Positions 23,442 through 32,085 are shown, numbered from the stretch's first letter. The stretch: 43,086 bases of DNA from Chloroflexi bacterium HGW-Chloroflexi-3 (GCA_002842045.1 PHBX01000028.1:1-43086), one strand, 5' to 3'. Program-made: numbers and translations. Notes: a model not told the origin generated them from the sequence alone.

Positions 23442-24761
23442 ATGGAACGAACACCCATCGGAGAATTAAGAGCACATCTTGACCAGACCGTCATGGTAAA
23501 GGGCTGGCTGCATGTATTACGCGATCAGAAGAAAATTCAATTTATCGTCTTACGTGATAAAACCGGAATGGTGCAGATCACACACTGGAAACCAAATGAC
23601 GAGAAGCTGGCAGAATTGATTTCCACCCTGACCACTGAATCTGCTTTGCGGGTAACCGGCAAGGTGAGCGATAATCCTCAGGTGAAACTGGGCGGATTGG
23701 AAATCCAGCTGGAATCACTGGCAGTGGAAAACCTGGCGGAATCTCCTTTGCCCTTCGAACCATTTGGTGAAAAAGACAATTTACCGGCGCTGGATTATCG
23801 CCTGGATTGGCGTTTTATGGATTTGCGCCGCACAGAAAACCTGCTGCTCTTCCAGGCGCAAACCACCATGGAAATGGCTCTGCGTGAGTTCTGGGTGGAA
23901 CGTGGATATATTGAAATGCATTCACCCAAACTAATGGGTAGCCCAAGTGAATCCGGTGCGGAGTTATTCGAGCTTAATTACTTTGAGACCAAAGCTTACC
24001 TGGCGCAATCTCCACAATTCTACAAACAGATGGCCATGGCTGCTGGCTTTGAAGGTGTGTTTGAAATTGGTCCGGTGTTCCGGGCTGATCCTTCCTTCAC
24101 CTCGCGCCATATGACCGAATTCACCAGCATCGATCTGGAAATCTCGTGGATTGAAGATGAAGATGATGTCATGTCCAATCAGGAACGCATGCTGCAATAC
24201 GCCTACCAACGCGTCAAAGATGCTCATGGTGATGCGATCAAAGAAGTGTTCGGTCTGGAGATCGAAGTACCACAGGTACCATTCCCGCGTGTGACCATGG
24301 CGGAAGCGCACAAGATTTTAAAAGAGGTCGGTTACCAATTACCACCTGAGAAGAAAAATGATCTCGACCCGGGTGCGGAACGGGCACTGGGCGATTACAT
24401 CAAACAAAAAACAGGCAGTGATTTTGTGTACATCACAGAATGGCCATTTGCTGTGCGTCCCTTCTATCATATGAAAAAGGGTGACAATCTGACCCGCAGC
24501 TTTGACTTACTGGCGAATGGTCTCGAAATTACCACCGGAGCCCAACGAGAGCATCGCTACGACGTATTGCTGGAACAGGCGAAAGAAAAAGGTCTGACTG
24601 CAGACCCGATCCAATTTTATCTGGACTTCTTCCGCTACGGCTGTCCTCCGCATGGTGGTTATGGCATGGGACTCTCACGCCTGTTGATGGTCATGCTCAA
24701 GCTGCCCAATATCCGTGAAACAGTCTATCTCTTCCGCGGACCGAATCGACTGCATCCGTAA
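23442..24761 (+). CDS. aspS: Archaeal-type aspartyl-tRNA synthetase (possibly nondiscriminating)
   Basis: A 439-residue class II synthetase. It consists of an OB-fold anticodon-binding domain (about 1-100) and a catalytic domain with motif 1 (REFWVERGYIEMHSPKL), motif 2 (FEIGPVFRADPSFTSRHMTEF) and motif 3 (YGMGLSRLLMVML). AYLAQSPQFYKQM and RLDWRFMDLRR match archaeal/eukaryal AspRS rather than the ~590-residue bacterial AspRS with its GAD insertion; AsnRS is less similar. The anticodon-binding position that is Trp in the discriminating Thermococcus enzyme is His24 here (GWLHVLRD), a residue I associate with nondiscriminating AspRS that also charges tRNA-Asn. Start ATG 23442 with AAGGAG upstream. 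It is monocistronic with its own terminator. Confidence 0.88.
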   Translation: MERTPIGELRAHLDQTVMVKGWLHVLRDQKKIQFIVLRDKTGMVQITHWKPNDEKLAELISTLTTESALRVTGKVSDNPQVKLGGLEIQLESLAVENLAESPLPFEPFGEKDNLPALDYRLDWRFMDLRRTENLLLFQAQTTMEMALREFWVERGYIEMHSPKLMGSPSESGAELFELNYFETKAYLAQSPQFYKQMAMAAGFEGVFEIGPVFRADPSFTSRHMTEFTSIDLEISWIEDEDDVMSNQERMLQYAYQRVKDAHGDAIKEVFGLEIEVPQVPFPRVTMAEAHKILKEVGYQLPPEKKNDLDPGAERALGDYIKQKTGSDFVYITEWPFAVRPFYHMKKGDNLTRSFDLLANGLEITTGAQREHRYDVLLEQAKEKGLTADPIQFYLDFFRYGCPPHGGYGMGLSRLLMVMLKLPNIRETVYLFRGPNRLHP

Positions 24762-24789
24762 GCTACAAGCAGTTCAAAATGAACTTTTC

Positions 24790-24826
24790 AAACAGCATGG
24801 TACAAAATCCGTGCTGTTTTGTTTTA
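24790..24826 (+). terminator. Terminator of the AspRS gene
   Basis: Stem AACAGCATGG / CCGTGCTGTT (one G-T pair) around a loop of about 8 nt, followed by TTGTTTT. Confidence 0.8.
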
Positions 24827-24872
24827 CATCAAAAGGATCACAAAAGCCGGACAGATATTGTATAGTTAATTA

Positions 24873-25863
24873 GTGAACAGAAAAATTACTACTGGATGGG
24901 ACTGGATTCAAAGACTGATCAGACCTCCGCACCAGGTATGGCAGCAGACCCTGGAGGATGGTGAGGTGGATATTCGTTTGCAGCAGCCAGGGATTGTTGC
25001 AATTCTCCTCGGATTGTTATTCCTGTACATTTTCATGCCGATCAAAGTGGTGGTTATCTGCCTGGTATCTGTGGCAGGGGTTATTCTTAGTGGATATGGA
25101 TGGGTACGATCCCTGGCTGGTCATGTACATGCCACCCGAAAATTGCATTATGCAGCCATGCAGGTAGGCGATGAACTGGAAGAAAATATCTGTGTGCAAA
25201 ACACAGGCTGGCTGCCCGCTCTGTGGATTGGTATTGAAGATCACAGTGATTTCCCGGCGTATTCGATTGGTGTCATTCGAGGATTGGCAGGATTCCAGTG
25301 AGGAAACGCTGATTTTGTTGTTGTCAGCACTGGCATCTCAATTGATTCATAAGCACAGGGCGGTGGGTTTATTTGCAGGTATTGACCCGCCCTGTATTTT
25401 ATTACCCCAACGGGGACCTGCTTTTCTTTGGGCAATCCTGTCAGCACTGGCACCATTACATATCACCCAGCCTGTAAATCTGGCTGAGACATTGAAATCA
25501 ACCACTAATTTGATCTCTGCCAGGGATCTGGTGATTGTCGTGACCCCTTCAATGCAAAGCGATTGGATGTTCAACCTGGCACAGATGACGCACAGCTTTG
25601 CTGAAAGGGAAGCCTGGGCTTTTCTTCTGGATCCGACGAGTTTTGGCATGGACGGAAATCCAAAGGCAGTTCAAGAGCAGGCGGCAGCGATGGGTATCAG
25701 CACCCGCATTGTTCAGCGAGGTGACATTCAACCTCAATTGGGTGGAATGGGGGTTCTACGTCGTTGGGAATATATCACATTGGGCACTGGCAAGGTTGTG
25801 GTTAGAAATCGACCACGCCTTGTGGAAGATCTGGAATCCATTGAGGTTGGGAAATGGGCGTAA
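24873..25863 (+). pseudogene. DUF58 protein gene with internal deletion and frame break
   Basis: The first part (24873 to about 25285) encodes a DUF58-type N-terminus: two membrane segments and an ENICVQNTGWLPALWIGIED strand region ending near DHSDFPAYSIGVIRG. The second part, in another frame from about 25275 to 25863, encodes the C-terminal region (EETLILLLSALASQL; RAVGLFAG; ISARDLVIVVTPS). The family core between them (the R-x-Y-x-x-G-D / W-x-x-T-A / D-x-S vWA-like segment, about 170-190 residues) is missing. The junction lies near 25270-25300. Start GTG 24873 has no Shine-Dalgarno sequence; a TATAGT lies just upstream, so the transcript might be leaderless. The transglutaminase gene downstream is the usual DUF58 partner; the usual upstream MoxR ATPase is absent. 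Confidence 0.75.
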
Positions 25864-25876
25864 AACACGCTGGTCG

Positions 25877-27904
25877 ATGGCATGGGGTATGCTCTATAGC
25901 TTATTGATGGCTCTCAGCTTTGGAATTCAGTTTGTCGGAAAAATTGTTCCCGGAGTAAATGGGATTCAGTTCTACGACTGGCTTGAAATTACGAACTGGC
26001 AAACCTTTCTATTTCTGGAACGGGCAAACAGCTGGCTGCAATCCATTCAACCCCAAAAGATTATTTATGATGAAGGGTTCTGGGCTATGGTTCTGATTGC
26101 AATGGCGTGGGTATCTACCTCATGGCTGGTGACATGCCTGAATAGTCGAACGAGTTATTGGATAGCCTTACTCCCTTTAATGGGTTCCATTGCTTTCGTT
26201 TTACAGAACGATCGCAAAGATGTTTTTATCCTTCTGGCAGCATTGTTTCTGGGAATTGTACTGATAACCCATGGTCATTATTCTCAAAAAGAGAAAAACT
26301 GGCAACGGCGAAGGATCGATTTTCCGGAGCAGTTGTGGATTGATTGGTATGTGGCAATGATTGTGATCAGCATTGTGGTGTTGTTTGCCGCCAATCTTGC
26401 TCCCACCATTACAACGCAGGAAGGCTGGCGGGAAATCCGGAATTGGGTGGAAGAGATGAAAACCCCCAAACTTTCTCCTGAAAAGGATGCAGGTTCGGAA
26501 GGATATGTTTATCGACCACCTGAGACACGTAATGAAGAATTATTGCTTTTACAGCCTTTGGATTTATCCCAGGTTGGAATTCCACTTCCACAGATGGAGG
26601 GTACTGTGATGTGGGTACGAACGGGGGATGTGACACCACGTCCCTGGCGGATGGCAATCTACAGTACATATACTGGCTCAGGATGGGTGGAAGCAGAACT
26701 GGATGAGCAAAGCGATGTACTGTTGGCGGAAGCGCCACAACAAGGCAGAAAAGCACTGTATCAACGTTTTACACTATTCCGGGCGGCTGGTGGTCGCTTA
26801 TTTTCAGCCGCAGAACCGGTACAAACTTTGAATGAAGATATCAGACTGGTATCACTGCTTAATGATGACAGCCAGATTGTTACCGGTTTTATAAGTCAGT
26901 ATGAAGTGATCTCCTGGGTGCCAAATGTGAGTGCAGAGATGCTCCAGACTGCTTCCGGTGAATTCCCCAAGTCAATTCAAGAGGAATATTTACAATTGTC
27001 GGAGACCATACCCCAGCGGGTGCGTAATCTGGCGGCACGACTGGTAGAGGGACAAAATACGGTCTACGAGCGGGTCATCAAAATTCAGGATTATGTACGG
27101 CAATCCGTGCCCTATGATCTGGAATCTATACCGCCTGCCAGTGATCAGGATGTGGTGGATTATTTCCTGTTCGAAGCGAATTCGGGGTTCTGCACGTATT
27201 ATGCTTCAGCAATGGCGATATTGTTGCGCATCGAAGGGATCCCTGCCAGATTGGTCACTGGTTATGCGCCAGGTGAATTTGTTCCGGAACAGGGGAATTT
27301 TGAAGTGACCGGGGATCTGGTGCATGCCTGGGTGGAGGTGTACTTTCCTGGTTATGGCTGGATACCGTTTGAACCAACGCCTTCACAATCCGTTCCTGCA
27401 TATTCATTTCAGAATTCTGATACTGACGAAGTAAACCCGCAAATTTCTGGAACAACGCAAGCAAACAATCGCTGGGTCTGGCTGCAAATTCTTTCAGGTG
27501 GACTCATCCTTTGTGGTGTCGTTTGGATGGGCTGGCTTGTGGTGCGCTTTATCCGCTCCCGCCGACAGGAAAAAAAGATGGCGTTGCATCCGGCCACGTT
27601 GGCATACCGGAGATTACGGATAAATTTAGCGAATGCTGGTATTAGTGGTGCACCCAGTTTAACGCCGCGAGAATATTTGGAGCTGGTTGAGGGAAAATTG
27701 GTTCATTATCCACAAGTTAAGGACGCATTGAGGGTGGGCACTGAGATCTATGAACAAACGATCTATAGTTTACTGACTCCAAAGGTGGAAGATATTACTT
27801 TTATGCATTATTCTATTAAGAAGTCGATTTTAGAAAGGATAAAATTAAGGTTACGATATGTTTTGACTCAAATTAATCAGAAATTGATGCCTTCCCGAAG
27901 TTAA
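25877..27904 (+). CDS. Membrane transglutaminase-like protease (TgpA-type)
   Basis: About 675 residues from the ATG at 25877; the true start is uncertain because the frame is open back to 25598, overlapping the DUF58 gene, and TTG codons at 25841 and 25847 are alternatives. Several N-terminal membrane segments are followed by a periplasmic transglutaminase-like domain. The catalytic Cys439 is in NSGFCTYYASAMAILLR and His483 in VHAWVEVYFPGYGW. The third triad position is Glu499 (PFEPTP) rather than Asp; the spacing 44 and 16 equals that of P. aeruginosa TgpA as I remember it. One more membrane segment (WLQILSGGLILCGVVWMGWL) and a DUF4129-like cytoplasmic tail complete it. The upstream DUF58 partner is broken. 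Confidence 0.85.
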   Translation: MAWGMLYSLLMALSFGIQFVGKIVPGVNGIQFYDWLEITNWQTFLFLERANSWLQSIQPQKIIYDEGFWAMVLIAMAWVSTSWLVTCLNSRTSYWIALLPLMGSIAFVLQNDRKDVFILLAALFLGIVLITHGHYSQKEKNWQRRRIDFPEQLWIDWYVAMIVISIVVLFAANLAPTITTQEGWREIRNWVEEMKTPKLSPEKDAGSEGYVYRPPETRNEELLLLQPLDLSQVGIPLPQMEGTVMWVRTGDVTPRPWRMAIYSTYTGSGWVEAELDEQSDVLLAEAPQQGRKALYQRFTLFRAAGGRLFSAAEPVQTLNEDIRLVSLLNDDSQIVTGFISQYEVISWVPNVSAEMLQTASGEFPKSIQEEYLQLSETIPQRVRNLAARLVEGQNTVYERVIKIQDYVRQSVPYDLESIPPASDQDVVDYFLFEANSGFCTYYASAMAILLRIEGIPARLVTGYAPGEFVPEQGNFEVTGDLVHAWVEVYFPGYGWIPFEPTPSQSVPAYSFQNSDTDEVNPQISGTTQANNRWVWLQILSGGLILCGVVWMGWLVVRFIRSRRQEKKMALHPATLAYRRLRINLANAGISGAPSLTPREYLELVEGKLVHYPQVKDALRVGTEIYEQTIYSLLTPKVEDITFMHYSIKKSILERIKLRLRYVLTQINQKLMPSRS

Positions 27905-28010
27905 TTGTTAGTGAATCGTTTTTGTCAAAACAAGTGACCCAATGTAAAGAATCGTCCAAATTACATGGAAGTTAATTTAAAAGAGAATAGATAGCCTAAA
28001 AAATTCTTAA

Positions 28011-28025
28011 CTATGATTGCATTTT
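28011..28025 (+). repeat. Isolated 15-bp match to the left-array type B middle
   Basis: CTATGATTGCATTTT in the leader of prs is identical to the centre of type B units in the 17.7-18.5 kb array. The flanks do not match. It may be a relic of the repeat family or a chance word. Confidence 0.3.
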
Positions 28026-28193
28026 CCGGGTTATCGTCTACACTTAAAATAGGAATCACGGAAATCCATATCCGTATGGGGAGTAAAATCCGGACAGATG
28101 GTGAGGATTATCCGGTGTTCGGTATTGAGGTAAGATGCTAGAATTACTATGTTTTATGCTCTGAAAGTAAATCCCAGAAGAAGGTGAAGGAAG

Positions 28194-29189
28194 ATGGCTT
28201 ATACCAGTCACGGACGACATGAAAAAATGATGTATGGGGGTATAAAACTGTATGCAGGCACATCCTGCCCTACATTGGCACAAAAGATCGCGGATTATCT
28301 CAGGCTAAATATGATGGATCGAGATATTATCGAGTTCCCAAATGAGAACCTGTTTGTAAAATTGCACAGCAGCGTACGTGGTCAGGATTGCTACGTGATG
28401 CAAACGACTTCTCCGCCCGTTCACCGCAATCTGATGGAATTATTGATTCTGATCCAGACTTTGCGATTGGACTCGGCTGCACGTATTACAGCAGTGATTC
28501 CATACCTGTGCTACGCGCGCTCGGATAAGAAAGACCAACCACGTGTACCCATCACAGCAAGGTTGGTGGCAGATATGATTCAAACAGCCGGAGCAGACCG
28601 TTACATCACCATGGATTTGCATGCCGGGCAGATTCAGGGCTTCTTCTCCATACCTGGCGATGTGCTCTCGGCCTTCTCATTACAACTCGACTATCTGAAA
28701 TCCTTGAAACCCAATATGATTGACCCGGTGGTGGTCACTGCGGATCTGGGATTTGCGAAAAAAGGTCGCAATTACGCGGCTGCGCTGGATGTACCGATGG
28801 CGTTTATAGAGAAACGCCGGGCAGGGAATGATTCTAAAGCCAAAGCTTTGAACCTGATTGGTAATGTTCACGAGCGCGATGTGATCATCGTGGATGATGA
28901 GGTGGATACAGGTGGATCGATGGTCGAAGCCGTTAATTTGCTGAAAGAAAACGGGGCACGGGATATTTACATCTCGTTTGTGCATCCCAGCTTATCGGCG
29001 AACGCAGCCGAGAATTTAGGCGCGTTACCAGTCAAGCAGATTATTACCACAGACACCATTCCGATTTCGAAAGAAAAAGAAGCGCATTTCACTGGACGCT
29101 TAAGGATCCTGACCATATCCAAATTGATTGGCGAAGTCATTCGGCGTGCTAATGAAGGCCGCAGTGTGGGCGAATTGTTCAACGAATAG
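28194..29189 (+). CDS. prs: Ribose-phosphate pyrophosphokinase
   Basis: A 331-residue PRPP synthetase, which makes phosphoribosyl pyrophosphate from ribose 5-phosphate and ATP for nucleotide, His and Trp synthesis. Motifs: KLYAGTSCPTLAQKIAD (N-terminal), YLCYARSDKKD (ATP loop region), ITMDLHAGQIQGFF, and the PRPP-binding VIIVDDEVDTGGSM (about 230-243). The protein has an N-terminal extension of about 14 residues before the usual start. Start ATG 28194 follows AAGGTGAAGGAAG. The 289-nt leader contains a probable -10 (TGCTAGAAT, near 28134). It is followed closely by mutM. Confidence 0.95.
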   Translation: MAYTSHGRHEKMMYGGIKLYAGTSCPTLAQKIADYLRLNMMDRDIIEFPNENLFVKLHSSVRGQDCYVMQTTSPPVHRNLMELLILIQTLRLDSAARITAVIPYLCYARSDKKDQPRVPITARLVADMIQTAGADRYITMDLHAGQIQGFFSIPGDVLSAFSLQLDYLKSLKPNMIDPVVVTADLGFAKKGRNYAAALDVPMAFIEKRRAGNDSKAKALNLIGNVHERDVIIVDDEVDTGGSMVEAVNLLKENGARDIYISFVHPSLSANAAENLGALPVKQIITTDTIPISKEKEAHFTGRLRILTISKLIGEVIRRANEGRSVGELFNE

Positions 29190-29198
29190 AGGTTGAGC

Positions 29199-30047
29199 TT
29201 GCCAGAGTTGCCGGAAGTTGAAACCATTTGCAGGTCATTACGTTCAGGGGGGCGAGATGCACCGGCTATTGTTGGCTGGAAGATTAAGCGGGCAGAAATC
29301 TTATGGCAGAAGACGCTGTCTGAACCAGGTCTGGAAGAGTTTTTACACCGTATAGAAGATCAACAGGTGGTGGATGTGCGCCGCCGGGGAAAGTTTATCA
29401 TCATTCAATTGGCTGATGAATTCCTAATCGTACATTTGCGTATGAGTGGAGATTTGCGGGTAGATCCAGATATGATGGAATTGTTACCACATGATCGTGT
29501 GGTGGTCTGGTTCCAAAATGGCTACCATCTGGCATTTAACGATACACGTAAATTTGGCAGGGTCTGGTTGCGGAAAGATCTGGCCGGATTGCTGCATCGT
29601 TTGGGACCCGAACCCCTGGAGATTGTTGATGCAGAAGATTTTTATCAGCGCTTGATCAGCCGTAAGCGACAGTTAAAACCTTTATTGATGGATCAGACAT
29701 TTATTTCCGGTATGGGGAATATTTACACAGATGAAGCTTTACATATTGCTGGGATCCATCCATTGAATAATTCTGCTGCATTGACCAGACCACAGGCTCT
29801 AAAATTACTGGCAGCCATACAACAGGTTCTGGCAAAAGGAATTGAGCGCAATGGAGCCAGCATCGATTGGATATATCGTGGGGGAAGTTTTCAGAATGAA
29901 TTTCGGGTGTATGGCCGCAGTGGACAGGCGTGCCCGATTTGTGGTACAGTAATTGAAAAGATAGTGGTTGGTCAACGAGGAACGCATTTTTGCCCTGTTT
30001 GTCAGCCCGGATTCCGCTCTTTCCGAACAAAAGAAAAGGAAGGTTGA
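29199..30047 (+). CDS. mutM: Formamidopyrimidine-DNA glycosylase
   Basis: A 282-residue Fpg/MutM, removing 8-oxoguanine and other oxidised purines and cutting the abasic site. The start must be TTG 29199, giving MPELPEVET: after Met removal Pro is the catalytic N-terminal nucleophile, and Glu follows. A TTG six nt upstream (29193) would hide the Pro. GAGG lies 7-8 nt before it. Other features: KFGRVWL, the helix-two-turn-helix LKPLLMDQTFISGMGNIY, and a C-terminal zinc finger (CPICGTV ... HFCPVCQ). Ten nt after the prs stop, hence cotranscribed. With mutY at 40.8 kb the window holds two parts of the GO repair system. Confidence 0.95.
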   Translation: MPELPEVETICRSLRSGGRDAPAIVGWKIKRAEILWQKTLSEPGLEEFLHRIEDQQVVDVRRRGKFIIIQLADEFLIVHLRMSGDLRVDPDMMELLPHDRVVVWFQNGYHLAFNDTRKFGRVWLRKDLAGLLHRLGPEPLEIVDAEDFYQRLISRKRQLKPLLMDQTFISGMGNIYTDEALHIAGIHPLNNSAALTRPQALKLLAAIQQVLAKGIERNGASIDWIYRGGSFQNEFRVYGRSGQACPICGTVIEKIVVGQRGTHFCPVCQPGFRSFRTKEKEG

Positions 30048-30050
30048 GTT

Positions 30051-30737
30051 ATGGCCATTCAATCCAATATGATTGTAATCGTATTTTTTGTGATTGCAGG
30101 TCTATTGTTAGCAGGTTTAATCGTCTTTCTGGTAATATATTTTTCCAGATCAACAAAAAAGGCAGAAGTACGTGATCGTACCACACCATTATCAGAGGTT
30201 ATCCAAAAGGATAAAAATTTTACGACTGAAAAAGAGGTGGTCAAAGATATTTCTCATACCAAATTGGTCACCCTGGGACGGTCAATCAAGGACGATCAAT
30301 TTGCTGTTTTATTTGGAGATGAGTGGATCAGAGATGCCAGTCAATTGAGCTTTGTTCAACGCAATCGTCTGGAAAAAAACTTGCAGGAAGCGCAAACATG
30401 GTTAGGTGTGGAAACAAAAAAAGAATCGATACCTGCTCCTAAAGTGAAAGACCTTGATTCTTCGGATGTTGTCCCTCGAATTGTTCCTCCTAAATCCGCT
30501 GAAAAGCATAAACAGCAATTAAGTATCGTGGAGCAGGTGGATGAAGTCTTACAGGAATTATTAGAGAGCAGTTCTCTAAAGGGAAGGAATATTCGCCTGA
30601 CAGAATTGCCCAATAAAGGGGTGACTGTATGGGTGGGAAACGAGTATTATGATGGTATTAACGCTGTTCCGGATGAGGATGTAAAACGAATCATCCGCCA
30701 GGCAGTGAAGAAGTGGGAAGAATCATCCAGCGTGTGA
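30051..30737 (+). CDS. Conserved hypothetical membrane-anchored protein
   Basis: I do not recognise the family. The 228-residue protein has one N-terminal transmembrane helix (about 7-31), then a basic, charged, low-complexity cytoplasmic region (32-60), a helical segment (LSFVQRNRLEKNLQEAQTWL, about 100-118), a Pro/Lys-rich linker (125-155) and a C-terminal alpha/beta stretch (VDEVLQELLESSSLKGRNIR, then TELPNKGVTVWVGNEYYDGI) that reads like a small globular domain. Start ATG 30051 is 3 nt after the mutM stop, with GGAAGG in the mutM end, so it is coupled to the prs-mutM operon. Confidence 0.75.
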   Translation: MAIQSNMIVIVFFVIAGLLLAGLIVFLVIYFSRSTKKAEVRDRTTPLSEVIQKDKNFTTEKEVVKDISHTKLVTLGRSIKDDQFAVLFGDEWIRDASQLSFVQRNRLEKNLQEAQTWLGVETKKESIPAPKVKDLDSSDVVPRIVPPKSAEKHKQQLSIVEQVDEVLQELLESSSLKGRNIRLTELPNKGVTVWVGNEYYDGINAVPDEDVKRIIRQAVKKWEESSSV

Positions 30738-30808
30738 GTCTATCAATGATGAACTAGCATGGTAAAATATGAAAGCTGAGATTGATGTGTTGATGAAGGA
30801 GTTTGATC

Positions 30809-31195
30809 ATGGTAAGTTCAGAAGAACGAATGCGAATACTAAAAATGATTCAAGATGGAGTCATTTCTGCTGAGGATGGTATTCGTTTATTGGATTCTAT
30901 CGAACAATCGGTCAAGCGAGAAAAAGATGGTCAACCTGTGGAGGAATCGGGGCGAGTAGCCAAGTTCTTCCGCGTTCGTGTGACCGATACCAACACAGGC
31001 AAAGCCAGAGTAAATGTGCGTTTACCAGTCAGTGTACTCAGTGCTGGCATGAAGATGGGTGCGCGTTTTTCAACCGAGATTCAAGGATTAGATCCGTCAG
31101 ATTTGATGCAATTCATACGTGAAGGCACCATTGGCAAAATTGTGGATGTATTTGACGAAAAAGACGGGGAACACGTAGAAGTTTTTCTTGAATAA
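30809..31195 (+). CDS. SHOCT-like/YvlB-N domain protein
   Basis: A 128-residue soluble protein. The N-terminus EERMRILKMIQDGVISAEDG, continuing IRLLD, is the short helical domain seen at the start of YvlB and related SHOCT-like proteins. A beta-rich region (FFRVRVTDTNTGKARVNVRL) and a helical/strand C-terminus (FIREGTIGKIVDVFDEKDGEHVEVFLE) follow. Function unknown; relatives are linked to envelope stress operons in Firmicutes. Start ATG 30809 with AAGGAG 7 nt upstream. It converges with the NifU-like gene (7-nt gap). Confidence 0.75.
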   Translation: MVSSEERMRILKMIQDGVISAEDGIRLLDSIEQSVKREKDGQPVEESGRVAKFFRVRVTDTNTGKARVNVRLPVSVLSAGMKMGARFSTEIQGLDPSDLMQFIREGTIGKIVDVFDEKDGEHVEVFLE

Positions 31196-31202
31196 AAATA
31201 AT

Positions 31203-31454
31203 TTAATGTACCTGTTCTACGGCATCCACTTCTTCAGGGAAGAATTGCTTGAAGGTTCCTTCAATCCAACCTTTAACAGTGGTACTGGATAATGGGCAAT
31301 CGGTGCAGGCTCCTCCCAGACGAACTTGAACCACCCGATCTTGATAAGCAATATAATCAACTGACCCACCATGATATGTACTGATATAGGCGTCCAGTTG
31401 TTCAATCAGACCGCGCATTTGATCTTCAAGCGTAAATTCTGTTTTCGGATCCAT
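31203..31454 (-). CDS. NifU C-terminal-domain (Nfu-type) iron-sulfur protein
   Basis: An 83-residue protein consisting only of the Nfu domain. HGGSVDYIAYQDRVVQVRLG leads into the CxxC motif Cys50-x-x-Cys53 (GGACTDCPLSSTTV), the cluster-binding signature used for delivering [4Fe-4S] to target proteins. Start ATG 31454 has AAGGAGA 8 nt upstream and lies within the 3' end of the cyclic-nucleotide-binding gene (29-nt overlap), pointing to a two-gene operon. Confidence 0.88.
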   Translation of the reverse strand: MDPKTEFTLEDQMRGLIEQLDAYISTYHGGSVDYIAYQDRVVQVRLGGACTDCPLSSTTVKGWIEGTFKQFFPEEVDAVEQVH

Positions 31455-31944
31455 TTAAATTCATTCTCCTTTTACAATCACTGTTGAGATTCATCCCGTT
31501 ACTAAATAAATTCAGGATCTCTTGATGTGAGTTATTTAATTTTCCTGATATTACACCAACCAGGCGATCGAGAAAGAGAGCAGCTGTTTCAGGATCAATT
31601 GCACATAATTTCTGCAGGTTGCTGGCTTGCATGCGAATGACTTTTATTTCATTGGTCGCAATAGCTGTAGCGCTATATTTGGAACGCCCTAATGCTGCAG
31701 ACCAACCAAAGACATCGCCAGATGTAATTTTAGTAATCACCAGCGAAGGTCCATCGTATGGTTTAAAGTGCAAAGCAATCTCACCTGTTGTCAGAATATA
31801 AAAATTATCAGCCCGATCACCTTGATGGAATATTACCATATTCGCAGGAAATGAACAAAACTCAATAAAAGGTTTGATCATCTGGGTCTGGTAAGGTTTA
31901 AATGAATTAAATATGGGCAACGCCGCTAATTCTTGATGATTCAT
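31426..31944 (-). CDS. Cyclic-nucleotide-binding-domain protein lacking a DNA-binding domain
   Basis: A 172-residue protein with one CRP-type cNMP-binding domain: VIFHQGDRADNFYILTTGEIALHF, GPSLVITKITSGDVFGWSAAL, and the phosphate-cassette region YSATAIATNEIKVIRM. The C-terminal helix (about 110-140) is present, but the chain then ends in a short polar tail with no winged helix, so it is not a transcription factor by itself. The expected Arg-x-x in the cassette is not obvious, so the ligand may not be cAMP. It overlaps the Nfu-type gene, suggesting a sensory or scaffold role next to Fe-S delivery (inference). Confidence 0.82.
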   Translation of the reverse strand: MNHQELAALPIFNSFKPYQTQMIKPFIEFCSFPANMVIFHQGDRADNFYILTTGEIALHFKPYDGPSLVITKITSGDVFGWSAALGRSKYSATAIATNEIKVIRMQASNLQKLCAIDPETAALFLDRLVGVISGKLNNSHQEILNLFSNGMNLNSDCKRRMNLNGSENRIYA

Positions 31945-32085
31945 TTTCTAATATTAATGGGGAGGATCATTCCTGCGTAGTGGAAATTTTCCTGAATGTA
32001 AAGATAATTATCATTGAAACATGCCTGCATGTTGTGGGTAAATCCCAGTTAATGATGTGACAAATGTCTTCAAACAAAGGCATGC

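Noticed and set aside
25598..25876. N-terminal extension of the transglutaminase into the DUF58 gene
   Set aside because: The additional ~90 residues overlap coding sequence in another frame and show no membrane or domain pattern expected of the family.
32001..32016. GATAATTATC palindrome as a second Fur-like site
   Set aside because: Only about 12 of 19 positions fit the Fur consensus, and AT-rich palindromes of 10 bp are expected by chance.
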